A stretch of 64,000 nucleotides of DNA. It comes from Halomicroarcula saliterrae. Lineage in GTDB: Archaea; Halobacteriota; Halobacteria; Halobacteriales; Haloarculaceae. Shown in pieces: positions 7,914 to 16,455 of the stretch (positions within the stretch are counted from its first letter, which is position 1; each line of letters starts with the position of its first letter). A model generated the notes under the pieces. It was not told where the DNA came from, ran no database searches, and was given only the letters and a program-made list of their open reading frames with translations. The position numbers and the translations under genes were made by a program. The stretch lies in contig NZ_JAMQON010000004.1 of NCBI RefSeq assembly GCF_031624395.1, positions 240,988 to 304,987 on the forward strand, given 5' to 3'.

Positions 7914-8852
7914 ATGGTAAACGGCCTCAACCTCCTGTTCCAGTTCCTCGATAGCTTCGCCTTTATCGTGCTGGCAGCCGCCGGGTTGGCCATCATCTTC
8001 GGCATCATGGGCGTCATCAACCTCGCCCACGGCGAGTTCATCATGCTGGGCGCGTACGCGACGACGCTCGCCAACATCCAGTACGGGCTCCCGCTCCCGG
8101 CGGCGATGGCCGCCGGCGTGGTCGTCACGGCCCTGTTCGGCCTCGTGGTCGAGCGGGTCATCATCTCGGGGTGGCTCCCCAACGCCATCAGTCAGTTCGC
8201 CCTCGGCCGGGACATCATCGAACCCCTGTACGACCGGCTGGCCGACTCGATGGTCGCCACGTGGGGCCTGAGCCTCGTCATGGTCCAGGGGGTCCGTATC
8301 CTGTACGGCAACTCCCTCGACCAGATCGGGACGCCGCTCGGTAACATCGCCTACAGCGGCTTCTCCTACTCGACGTACCGCGTCTCGCTCGCCGGCGTCG
8401 CCGTCGCGGTGCTGTTCGTGACGTTCCTCGTCTTCCGGTACACCGAGTACGGGATGCGCGCGCGAGCGACCATTCAGGACGAGGACACGGCCCGCGCGAT
8501 GGGCGTCGACACCGAGCGCACGTACGTGACGACGTTCGCAATCGGCTCGGGGCTCGCCGGCCTGACCGGCGCGCTGTACGCGCCGACGATAACGATGGTG
8601 CCCGGACTGGGCAGTTCGTTCCTCGTCGAGGCGTTCGTCGCCGTCGTCGTGGGCGGACCGAGCGTGGTACTCGGCACGACGCTCGCCGGCGGCCTGCTCG
8701 GGAGCATCAACGCCGTGTTCTCGAACATCTACGGGACGTTCTTCGGCCGCATCGCCCTGCTCGTGACCGCCATCGTGATGATACGGTTCCTGCCGGAGGG
8801 TATCACGGGGTTCGTCGAGCGGGTTCGCAAACGCCGACAGGAGGGCGCGTAG
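7914..8852 (+). CDS. urtB: Urea ABC transporter permease UrtB
   Basis: 312 aa from the ATG at 7914, one base after the urtA stop; an upstream in-frame start at 7845 would overlap urtA by 68 bases and reads through non-family residues. It is a LivH-type permease with about eight membrane helices. The EAA-like segment NLAHGEFIMLGAYA is near residue 40 and ARATIQDEDTARAMGVDTERTY is in the cytoplasmic loop contacting the ATPases. It pairs with UrtC in the membrane. It is tightly packed in the operon, with urtC starting at the next base after its stop. Confidence 0.88.
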   Translation: MVNGLNLLFQFLDSFAFIVLAAAGLAIIFGIMGVINLAHGEFIMLGAYATTLANIQYGLPLPAAMAAGVVVTALFGLVVERVIISGWLPNAISQFALGRDIIEPLYDRLADSMVATWGLSLVMVQGVRILYGNSLDQIGTPLGNIAYSGFSYSTYRVSLAGVAVAVLFVTFLVFRYTEYGMRARATIQDEDTARAMGVDTERTYVTTFAIGSGLAGLTGALYAPTITMVPGLGSSFLVEAFVAVVVGGPSVVLGTTLAGGLLGSINAVFSNIYGTFFGRIALLVTAIVMIRFLPEGITGFVERVRKRRQEGA

Positions 8853-9983
8853 ATGGCCGCTGAGACGGACGCAGACGCCGGGCCGCTCGACCGACTGGTC
8901 GGCTGGTTCGACCGACGAGTCGGCCGGTTCGAGGGGCCAAACACCGTCGGCAACAGCCTCCGGTTCTGGGTGCTGTTCTTTCTCGGCGCCGTCGCCCTGG
9001 CTCTCGGGCCCGTCCTGTTTGGCCCCTACTGGGCGTTCCAGTCGTCGCTGTTTCTGGTGTACGCCTTCCTGGGGCTGTCCCTGTCGGTCGTCTGGGGGTA
9101 CACGGGCGTCCTGTCGTTCGGACAGGTCGTCTTCTTCGGCGTCGCCGGCTACACCTTCGGCGTCGTCTCCGTGAACTTCCAGACGCCGCTGGGCATCACC
9201 GGCGGGTTCGCCGCCGGCGTCCTCGGGGGCGCGCTGATGGCCGCGGTGCTCGGCTACTTCATGTTCTACGGCGGCGTCCGAAACGTCTACGTGACCATCA
9301 TCACGCTGGTCTCGACGCTCGTGTTGCACACGTTCATGGCCCAGACCGCCGGTGACGAGTGGACCATCGGCGAGGCGGCGCTTGGCGGGTTCAACGGGAT
9401 GCCCACCATCCCGAACCTCGCGCTGGGCGTCGAGGGGGCCGCGCTGACGTTTACCGACGTGACCTTCTACTACTTCGTCCTCATCCTGTTGCTCGCGACG
9501 TATCTCGGGCTCCGGGCCCTCGTCAACTCCGACTACGGCCGCGTGATGGTCGCGATCAGGGAAGACGAGGACCGCACCCGGATGTTCGGCTACGACGTCA
9601 AACGGGTGAAACTCGCCGTCTTCACGCTCGGTGGCGCCCTCGCGGGGGTCTCGGGCGTGTTGAACGCCACGCTGAACAACTACATGAGCCCGGGCGTGTT
9701 CGAGCTCACGTTCGCGTCGCTGCCGGTCATCTGGGTGAGCGTCGGCGGCCGCAAGAGCCTGCTCGGCGCGCTCGTCGCCACCCTCGGCGTCGAGTTCCTC
9801 CGGTTCTCGCTGACCGGGGAGCTGGCGTTCATCATCGTCGGCGCGCTGTTGCTCGTGTTCATTCTCGGCCTGCCGGGCGGCATCGTCCCGTGGGTCGACG
9901 AGACGCTGCTCCCGTGGCTCAAACGGACCGTCGGGTCCCGACGGCCGAGCGCGGCTGCGACCCCAGCGGAGGAGAGCGACTGA
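8853..9983 (+). CDS. urtC: Urea ABC transporter permease UrtC
   Basis: 376 aa LivM-type permease with about nine to ten membrane helices after a charged N-terminus of about 40 residues. Family motifs include SVVWGYTGVLSFGQVVFFGVAG and the cytoplasmic loop VMVAIREDEDRTRMFGYDVKRVKL, which couples to the ATPases. It forms the heterodimeric channel with UrtB. The ATG follows the urtB stop directly and the stop overlaps the urtD start (TGATG). The length matches bacterial UrtC. Confidence 0.88.
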   Translation: MAAETDADAGPLDRLVGWFDRRVGRFEGPNTVGNSLRFWVLFFLGAVALALGPVLFGPYWAFQSSLFLVYAFLGLSLSVVWGYTGVLSFGQVVFFGVAGYTFGVVSVNFQTPLGITGGFAAGVLGGALMAAVLGYFMFYGGVRNVYVTIITLVSTLVLHTFMAQTAGDEWTIGEAALGGFNGMPTIPNLALGVEGAALTFTDVTFYYFVLILLLATYLGLRALVNSDYGRVMVAIREDEDRTRMFGYDVKRVKLAVFTLGGALAGVSGVLNATLNNYMSPGVFELTFASLPVIWVSVGGRKSLLGALVATLGVEFLRFSLTGELAFIIVGALLLVFILGLPGGIVPWVDETLLPWLKRTVGSRRPSAAATPAEESD

Positions 9984-10774
9984 TGAGTACGAACGACACG
10001 GCGGGCAATCCGAACGTCCGCCAGACGGCCGCGGAACTCGCAACGGGCGACCGAACGGACACGCTGCTCGCGACGGACGACCTCCGCAAGGACTTCGGCG
10101 GGTTCACCGCCACCGACGAGATAGACTTCTCCGTCGCGGAGGGGGAACTGCGCTGTCTCATCGGCCCCAACGGGGCCGGCAAGTCGACGCTGCTGAACCT
10201 CGTCACCGGGTCCTACAGCCCGACCGCCGGAAGCGTCTACTACAACGGCCACGATATCACCGAGCTGGCCCCGCACAAGCGCGTCCAGCGCGGCATCAGT
10301 ATGAAGTTTCAGGTGCCGTCCGTCTACAGCGACCTGACCGTCCGCGAGAACGCGCGACTGCCCATCCAGCGGTTCGCCGACGGGGACGAGCGCCGACGGC
10401 GCGTGGACGAGGCCATCGACTCGGCGGGGCTGGCGGGCTACGAGGACGTCGACGCCAGTCAGCTCTCACACGGCCAGCAACAGCAGCTGGAAATCGGGAT
10501 GGCCGCGGCGCTGGAACCGGAGCTACTGCTGCTTGACGAGCCGGTGGCGGGCCTCGACGTGGCCGAGCGCGAGACCATCGCCGAGCGGATCGTCCGGCTC
10601 AACGAGGAGCGCGACATCGCGTTCGTCGTCATCGAACACGACACCGACTTCGTCGCGAGTATCGCCGAGAAGGTAACCGTCCTCCACAACGGCGAGATAT
10701 TCCGGGAGGGGACTGTCGAGGAGATCGAGTCCGACCCGGAGGTCCAGCGCATCTACCTCGGAGGTGAGAAGTGA
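9983..10774 (+). CDS. urtD: Urea ABC transporter ATP-binding protein UrtD
   Basis: 263 aa from the ATG at 9983, which shares one base with the urtC stop (TGATG). It is a LivG-type ATPase with Walker A GPNGAGKST near residues 60-68, an unusual signature LSHGQQQQLEIG, and Walker B LLLLDEPVAGLD followed by the switch histidine in VVIEHDTDF. LSHGQ-type signatures are common in UrtD. About 25 residues precede the ABC domain. It heterodimerises with UrtE to drive urea uptake. Confidence 0.9.
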   Translation: MSTNDTAGNPNVRQTAAELATGDRTDTLLATDDLRKDFGGFTATDEIDFSVAEGELRCLIGPNGAGKSTLLNLVTGSYSPTAGSVYYNGHDITELAPHKRVQRGISMKFQVPSVYSDLTVRENARLPIQRFADGDERRRRVDEAIDSAGLAGYEDVDASQLSHGQQQQLEIGMAAALEPELLLLDEPVAGLDVAERETIAERIVRLNEERDIAFVVIEHDTDFVASIAEKVTVLHNGEIFREGTVEEIESDPEVQRIYLGGEK

Positions 10775-11472
10775 TGCTCGAACTCGACGGCGTCACGGCC
10801 GCCTACGACTCGACGCCCATCCTCAGAGAGGTCGACCTCTCGGTCGCGGAGGGGGAAATCGTCGGCGTGATGGGCAAAAACGGCGTCGGCAAGACCACGC
10901 TGATGAAGACCGTCATCGGGCTGTTAGAGCCGACTGGGGGCACTATCAGCTACGCCGGGGAGGACGTGACCGAGGCCTCGGCCGACGAACGCGCCCGCAC
11001 CGGCATCGGCTACATCCCGCAGGGTCGGGACGTGTTCCCGAAGCTCACGGTCACACAGAACATCCGGATGGGCGAGACGGTCAACGCGGACAGCGACCGC
11101 ACGCTGTACGACCAGATATACGACTACTTCCCGGTGCTCGAAGAGCGCGCTGGCCAGCAGGCCGGCACGCTCTCGGGGGGCCAACAGCAGATGCTCGCCA
11201 TCGCGCGGGCGCTCGTCTCCGACCCGGACCTGCTCCTGCTCGACGAGCCCAGCGAGGGTATCCAGCCCTCCATCGTCGACCAGATCAGCCGGGACATGCA
11301 GACTATCAACGACGACCTCGGGACGACCATCCTGTTCGTCGAGCAGAATCTGGGCGTCATCCGGGAGATGGCCGACCGCTGTTACGCGATGGAACGGGGC
11401 GAAATCGTCGACGAGATCGGGCCGTCGACGCTGGCCGACGAGGACGCCATCGCGGAGTACCTCGCGGTGTAG
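10774..11472 (+). CDS. urtE: Urea ABC transporter ATP-binding protein UrtE
   Basis: 232 aa LivF-type ATPase. The ATG at 10774 is chosen over the adjacent in-frame GTG at 10771 because GGAGGTGA (10760-10767) lies at an ideal distance from it; the urtD stop overlaps this start. Walker A reads GKNGVGKTT, the signature LSGGQQQML, and Walker B LLLLDEPSEGIQP, the last being characteristic of LivF/UrtE. It ends the urtABCDE operon. It provides one of the two nucleotide-binding subunits of the importer. Confidence 0.9.
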   Translation: MLELDGVTAAYDSTPILREVDLSVAEGEIVGVMGKNGVGKTTLMKTVIGLLEPTGGTISYAGEDVTEASADERARTGIGYIPQGRDVFPKLTVTQNIRMGETVNADSDRTLYDQIYDYFPVLEERAGQQAGTLSGGQQQMLAIARALVSDPDLLLLDEPSEGIQPSIVDQISRDMQTINDDLGTTILFVEQNLGVIREMADRCYAMERGEIVDEIGPSTLADEDAIAEYLAV

Positions 11473-11515
11473 GCCGGAGCGAAACACACGTATTTCCCGC
11501 GGTCCATCTCCCCAC

Positions 11516-11959
11516 GTGTTCCCCCGCCGCGACCGTGGGCTGTTCGTTCCCGAGCCGATACGGGACCGACTCGAAGCGAGCGTCGCAGACGCCCATCCGG
11601 TTGAAGCCGGCGGCTTCCTCGCCTGTGAGCGCGACGGGGACTGGCTGCGGGCGGTCGACCACGTGGCCCTCGCGAACGAGGCCACCGACCCCACGCGCCG
11701 GTTCCGGGCGACGGTCGACGAGCGGGCGCCCGGTCGTCCACGCGTGTTCTATCACTCACACACGTCCGCGGCGTCGCCGTCGGGGCTGACGGACACTGAC
11801 CGCCGACACATCCCCGAGCGGTTCGCACTCGTCGTCTTCGCTCCCCACGGCGACGCCTACAGCTACCGGCTGTTCAGGCGCGGACTGGTCAGGTGGCGCG
11901 AGCTGGCCGTCGCGCCCGCGAGGACCGTGAGTCAGGCGACGCTCCCCCGGCTCCCGTGA
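11516..11959 (+). CDS. JAMM/MPN+ family metalloprotease-like protein
   Basis: 147 aa JAB-domain protein. The zinc-site elements are visible: Glu30 in VEAGGFLA, His80 and His82 in HSH, and Asp93 eleven residues after His82, matching E...H-x-H-x10-D. The conserved Ser of the usual H-x-H-x7-S-x2-D is replaced by Gly90 with a Ser at 89. Haloarchaeal JAMM proteins include desampylases that remove ubiquitin-like SAMP modifiers, and other family members act in sulfur-carrier maturation. It lies 43 bases after urtE in the same direction, so it may be co-transcribed, but a role in urea use is unproven. Confidence 0.75.
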   Translation: MFPRRDRGLFVPEPIRDRLEASVADAHPVEAGGFLACERDGDWLRAVDHVALANEATDPTRRFRATVDERAPGRPRVFYHSHTSAASPSGLTDTDRRHIPERFALVVFAPHGDAYSYRLFRRGLVRWRELAVAPARTVSQATLPRLP

Positions 11960-12228
11960 GGCGACGCCTAGTATTCTCGAAGGTCTCCTAGGGGAGAAGT
12001 GTGGGCATGAACTGTTCGAGTGTCCAACTATCTGCATGTACGGTCCTTGTCCGTTGGGGCACGAACTAACACGGTAAACAATGTCAGGAAAAGCCCTTTT
12101 TGCAGTGAGTGGATTTTCACTTCTGTTCCAAAAATGCGACCGAAGCCATATCGATTGCGCGCAGTAAGTTTTGATTCGGAATCGAGTGACGGACTGCACC
12201 ACGCGTTTGTCAACCGCGGTGGCCGGCG

Positions 12229-13791
12229 ATGAGTGTCATCATCTACGGGCTCGCGGCGATTATCCTGCTGATGATGGGCGTCGGGCTCTACGTCGCCAAG
12301 AAGATCAAAGGCGACAGCGTCAACTACATCATCGCCGGCCGGGGGCTGATACTGCCACTGGCCGCGGCGACGCTGATGGCGCAGTCGCTCGACGCCAACG
12401 CGACGCTCGGCAACACCGACCTCACGGCGTCGTTTGGCTTCTGGGCGGGGGCGGCGCTCCCCATCGGCCTCGCGCTGTGTCTGTTCATCACCGGGCTGTT
12501 CTTCGCGAAGCCAATGAACCGGATGGACCTCATCACGCTGCCAGACTTCTTCCGACGGAAGTACGGGCGGGCGGTCGAGCTACTCGCGAGCGCGATCATG
12601 GTGGTGAGCTACGCCTTCCTGCTGGCCGGGAACCTGGTCGCGGGGGGGTTCCTGTTCCAGATATTCGTCGGGACGAGCTACACGACCGGCGTCGTACTCA
12701 TCGCGGCCATCATCTTCACCTACACCATCGCCGGCGGGCTGTTCGCGGTGGCCTACACCGACGTGATTCAGGCCTTCGTGGCGCTGGTCGGCTCGGTCGC
12801 GCTCATCGTCTTCGTCGCGGCCAACTACGGCATCACCATCCCCGAGGGGATGGGCCCGACGGCGCTGGGCCAGCTCACCGACCCCTCGAAAGGCGCCTAC
12901 GTCAACCTCGCGACGATAGCCGCCCTGGGGCTCGGTGACATCGTGGCCATCGACTTCATGGAGCGGGTGTTCGCGGCCGACAGCCCGGAGACCGCACAGA
13001 AAGCCTGCTTCATCGGGAGTCTCGGGACCCTCGTCATCGGCATCCCCTTCTCCATCGTCGCGCTGTCCTCCGGGGCGATTCTCAGCTCGCTGGGCGTGGA
13101 CCCGGGCAGTCAGGCGGTGCTGTACGTCCTGTTGCAGGAGGCCGTCCCGCCGTGGCTCGCGGCGCTCGTGCTGGCGGGCATCGTGGCGGCCTCCTTCTCG
13201 ACCGGCGACGGGGCCATCCTGGGCACGTCCTCGGTCATCGCCCGCAACATGGTCGGCATCCGCATCGACGAGAGCGAAACCGCCGAGCGGTCCGAGTCGG
13301 TCGCCACCGACGGCGGTGGCCTGCTGGGCCACGATAGCGACAAGCTGCTCAAGGTCACCCGGCTGATGGCGATTCCCATCACGGTGCTGGGCATCTTCTT
13401 CGCCCTTCGGGTCCCCGCGACCGGGATGTTACTGGTGCTGGCGTTCGATATCATGTTCGCCGGCGCGCTCGTCCCGCTCGCGCTCGGTATCTACTGGCCG
13501 GACGTCTCCACCACGCCCGCCGCGCTGGCGTCGATGGTCAGCGGGAGCCTGACCCGTCTCGGCTTCTTCGTGCTGATTCCGGTCACGTACGGCTACGAGA
13601 ACAGCCTGCTGTACATCCGGAACGACGTCTTCACCGCGGCCTTCGACGGCATCCCGACGTTCATCGCGCCGACGGTGGCCCTCGTCGTGTTCCTGGCCGT
13701 CGGGTTCGCCACGAAAGACAGCTACGGCGTCCGGACGCTCGACAGACAGGGTCAGCGGACCATCGTCGCCGGCGGCGACGACGAGGAGTGA
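12229..13791 (+). CDS. Sodium:solute symporter (SSS family)
   Basis: 520 aa with about 13 predicted membrane helices, the length and layout of SSS transporters (proline, pantothenate, urea and others). Family features include RGLILPLAAATLMAQSLDANATLGN near the N-terminus, the YTIAGGLFAVAYTDVIQAFV segment with the sodium-site region, and ASFSTGDGAILGTSSVIARN late in the protein. The substrate cannot be read from sequence. Its place between the urea importer and a ureohydrolase gene suggests urea or a guanidino or nitrogen compound. It has its own 269-base upstream region. Confidence 0.82.
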   Translation: MSVIIYGLAAIILLMMGVGLYVAKKIKGDSVNYIIAGRGLILPLAAATLMAQSLDANATLGNTDLTASFGFWAGAALPIGLALCLFITGLFFAKPMNRMDLITLPDFFRRKYGRAVELLASAIMVVSYAFLLAGNLVAGGFLFQIFVGTSYTTGVVLIAAIIFTYTIAGGLFAVAYTDVIQAFVALVGSVALIVFVAANYGITIPEGMGPTALGQLTDPSKGAYVNLATIAALGLGDIVAIDFMERVFAADSPETAQKACFIGSLGTLVIGIPFSIVALSSGAILSSLGVDPGSQAVLYVLLQEAVPPWLAALVLAGIVAASFSTGDGAILGTSSVIARNMVGIRIDESETAERSESVATDGGGLLGHDSDKLLKVTRLMAIPITVLGIFFALRVPATGMLLVLAFDIMFAGALVPLALGIYWPDVSTTPAALASMVSGSLTRLGFFVLIPVTYGYENSLLYIRNDVFTAAFDGIPTFIAPTVALVVFLAVGFATKDSYGVRTLDRQGQRTIVAGGDDEE

Positions 13792-13841
13792 ACTGTTAAA
13801 CGCTAGTCGCCGATAATTGGACGTTCTAAACCTAGCTTCCG

Positions 13842-13911
13842 ATCCAGTCCTGCATTTCGGCTACGAGAGGGAAAATTGCTTTGCATCGGGACATTGTATA
13901 GAGGACTGGAT
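13842..13911. repeat. 10-bp perfect inverted repeat upstream of the AbrB-PhoU regulator
   Basis: ATCCAGTCCT (13842-13851) and AGGACTGGAT (13902-13911) are exact reverse complements separated by 50 bases. They lie between the symporter stop and the regulator ATG at 13975 and bracket a TTGTATAG element (about 13894-13901) that could be its TATA box. This could be a pair of operator half-sites or a terminator stem for the symporter gene; the function is unknown. Confidence 0.5.
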
Positions 13912-13974
13912 GAAAGCCTCGACGCCGTCACAGCCACGCGGGTGGTTCGAGCCGTGACGCCAGCCCCGATACGA

Positions 13975-14997
13975 ATGAAGCGGAAAGTCCAGCAGCTCGG
14001 CTCCTCGACGCTCGCGGTGACCGTCCCGGCCGACTGGGCGCGCCACCACGAGATCGAGAAGGGCGACGAACTCATCGTCCAGCGCGACGAGAACGGCGGT
14101 TCGCTGTTGCTGGTGCCCGAGCAACCGACCATCGAAGACGTGGAAGCGACCGTCGACGCGGACGCGCTGACGCCCGACGCCCTCGAACGAGCCATCGTCA
14201 CACAGTACGTCCTGGGGCGCCAGCTCATCCGCATCGAGGCCACGACCCCGCTGAGCCTCGAACACCGCAACGCCGTACTGGCCGCCGAGAGTCGGCTGAT
14301 GGGACTGGGCATCGTCGAACAGGCCGAAACCACGGTCACCGTTCGCTGTTCGGTCGCGCCGGGCGATTTCAACCTCCCGACGCTGCTCGGCCGACTCAGC
14401 CGAACTGAGGCGATGATACGCTCGGAGGCGGTGGGGGCGCTCGTCGACGGGAACGTCGAGGCCGCCAGTCGGGTCAGCGACCGCAGCGAGCAGGTCGAGA
14501 AGCTGTTCTACCTGTTCCTTCGGCTGGTGTTTGCCACCTATCGGAACCCGCGGCTCAACAGCGCCGTCGGACTGGAGACCGGCTTCCCGCTCATCGGCTA
14601 CCGCTCGGTCGCACAGGACATCGTGTTGATGGCCGACGCCGCGACCGAGATCGCGACGCTCGTGGCCGACAGGGACGGCACGGCCCCCGACGAGACGACG
14701 GCAGCGAAGCTCCGGACGCTCGGTGACGCCCTCGACAGCGCCGCCAGTGCCACCAGAACCGCCGTCACCACGCCGGATTACGAGACCACCGAAGAGGCCC
14801 GGACCGCGTTCGCGCTGGTCGACGAACACGTCGCGGCGCTGAACGACCACCTGGCCGCCGAGCGGCCCGAGCCGCTGTTGACACTCCAGCGAACGGTCGT
14901 CCTGCTCGAACGCAGCGCCCGACACGCCCGTGACAGCCTCTCGGTCGCGACGCATCTGGCCTTCCGCGACGACCCCGACCTCGTGACGAGCGAGTGA
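13975..14997 (+). CDS. AbrB-PhoU domain transcriptional regulator
   Basis: 340 aa from the ATG at 13975 (MKRKVQQLGSSTLAVTVP); the longer frame from 13876 crosses the upstream inverted repeat. Residues 1-50 are a SpoVT/AbrB swapped-hairpin DNA-binding domain (TLAVTVPADWARHHEIEKGDELIV). The rest is two PhoU-like helical repeats. Haloarchaea carry several such proteins, usually annotated as phosphate uptake regulators, though many are not near phosphate genes. Here it lies between a symporter and a ureohydrolase, so control of nitrogen genes is a reasonable guess. Confidence 0.78.
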   Translation: MKRKVQQLGSSTLAVTVPADWARHHEIEKGDELIVQRDENGGSLLLVPEQPTIEDVEATVDADALTPDALERAIVTQYVLGRQLIRIEATTPLSLEHRNAVLAAESRLMGLGIVEQAETTVTVRCSVAPGDFNLPTLLGRLSRTEAMIRSEAVGALVDGNVEAASRVSDRSEQVEKLFYLFLRLVFATYRNPRLNSAVGLETGFPLIGYRSVAQDIVLMADAATEIATLVADRDGTAPDETTAAKLRTLGDALDSAASATRTAVTTPDYETTEEARTAFALVDEHVAALNDHLAAERPEPLLTLQRTVVLLERSARHARDSLSVATHLAFRDDPDLVTSE

Positions 14998-15213
14998 GTC
15001 GGGTTCCCGTTTTCGACACGCCGACGGTGAGCGACAGCCAATGGGGTAGTCCTAGAACACCTAGAGGAGGGTCGAACGGTACATGCCTACGCATGGTCAT
15101 CGGAGTGGGTATTACACATCCGAAGGAACGCTTTTCAGTTTCACGCGGGCATCCAGTATTGTCGCGATAATCGGGCGAAACGCGCCCTGAACGCGGTAGA
15201 AATCACACAAACC

Positions 15214-16323
15214 ATGACCGACGACCGAAACGGCGACGACATCTACGGCGAGAAGCACAAGGAAGCGAACGAACCGATATTCAGCGGGATTCCGACGTTC
15301 CTCAAACTGCCCGAAGTCGAGCGGGACGAACTCGACGAGGAGAACGTCGACATCGGGATTCTCGGGGCGCCACTGGACACGGCGACGACCATCCGTCCGG
15401 GCACCCGATACGGCCCGCGAGCGGTCCGAGCGGCCTCGACGGTCCCCTCGCCGCCCTACGAGCACTTCAACATCGAGACGGGCGTCGACCCCTTCGACAC
15501 CTTCAGCGTCGCCGACACCGGTGACGCGGCCGTCTCGCCCGGTGACACGCGACAGAGCCAGCTCAACATCGAAGACGCCGTCTACGAGGTCAGCGAGCAG
15601 GCGACGCCCATCGTCATCGGCGGCGACCACTCCATCTCCTATCCGGATATCAAAGGGTGGGCCGAGGCCAACGGCTACGAGGACGTGGGCCTGATCCACT
15701 TCGACTGTCACGCGGACACCGGCGACGAGGGACTGACCGGCTTCGAGTACGACCACGGCGCGTGGGTCAAGCGGGTGTTCGACGACGGGCTCGTCGCGGG
15801 CGAGAACTACACCCTCATCGGTCCCCGCGGCTTCTGGCCCGGCCCGGACATCTACGAGGAGATGCGCGAAGCCGGGATGAAGTGGTACACCGCTATGGAG
15901 GTCGCCGGCATGGCCCTCGACGACATCGTCGCCGACGCCGTCCAGCGCGCGACCGACGGCACCGACGCGGTCTGGGTCTCCTTCGACGTGGACGTGATGG
16001 AGCCCGCCTACGCGCCGGGGACCGGCGAACCGGAGCCCGGCGGACTGGTTCCCCGGGAGGCCATCTACATGGTCCGGGAAGTCGTCAAGGCGCTCGACCC
16101 GGCGGACTTCGGCTTCGACGTTGTCGAGGTCTCGCCCGCCTACGACGTGAGCGACACGAACTCCTACAACGGCGGTATCACCAGCGGCTTCGCCAACCGG
16201 CTCATCATCGAGGTCATGGGCAGCATGGCGCTGGCCGAGAAGGGGCTCGAATCGGGCGACCCCATCAAGCCAAAGGAGCCACTCGGCCCCAGCGACGCCG
16301 CCGAGACGCCGGCCGACGACTGA
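15214..16323 (+). CDS. Ureohydrolase (agmatinase/guanidino-hydrolase family)
   Basis: 369 aa arginase-superfamily enzyme that should hydrolyse a guanidino compound and release urea. All binuclear-metal ligands are present: His139 (GGDHS), Asp164, His166 and Asp168 (HFDCHAD), Asp258 and Asp260 (SFDVDVMEP), with Glu305 in VEVSPAYD. The N-terminal segment FSGIPTFLKLP is typical of the agmatinase, guanidinobutyrase and guanidine-hydrolase branch rather than arginase. A cysteine replaces the usual small residue in the HFDxHAD motif. Downstream of urea and nickel uptake genes, its product urea would feed the urease. Substrate and metal (manganese or nickel) are undetermined. Confidence 0.85.
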   Translation: MTDDRNGDDIYGEKHKEANEPIFSGIPTFLKLPEVERDELDEENVDIGILGAPLDTATTIRPGTRYGPRAVRAASTVPSPPYEHFNIETGVDPFDTFSVADTGDAAVSPGDTRQSQLNIEDAVYEVSEQATPIVIGGDHSISYPDIKGWAEANGYEDVGLIHFDCHADTGDEGLTGFEYDHGAWVKRVFDDGLVAGENYTLIGPRGFWPGPDIYEEMREAGMKWYTAMEVAGMALDDIVADAVQRATDGTDAVWVSFDVDVMEPAYAPGTGEPEPGGLVPREAIYMVREVVKALDPADFGFDVVEVSPAYDVSDTNSYNGGITSGFANRLIIEVMGSMALAEKGLESGDPIKPKEPLGPSDAAETPADD

Positions 16324-16455
16324 GACGCCGATTTCCGTGTGGGCCGACCGGGGACCGCTGTCTTGCCACTGCGACGGCCCAGCAGGCTGTCGTCCGGCCC
16401 CGACAGGCCCGTTCGTATCACGACCCTTATCCGTCGACAGGTCCGTATCTCGGAT

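Noticed and set aside
7851-10043. 730-codon minus-strand frame opposite urtB/urtC
   Set aside because: Antisense shadow of clear LivH/LivM-type permeases. The translation is low-complexity, rich in Arg, Glu and Asp.
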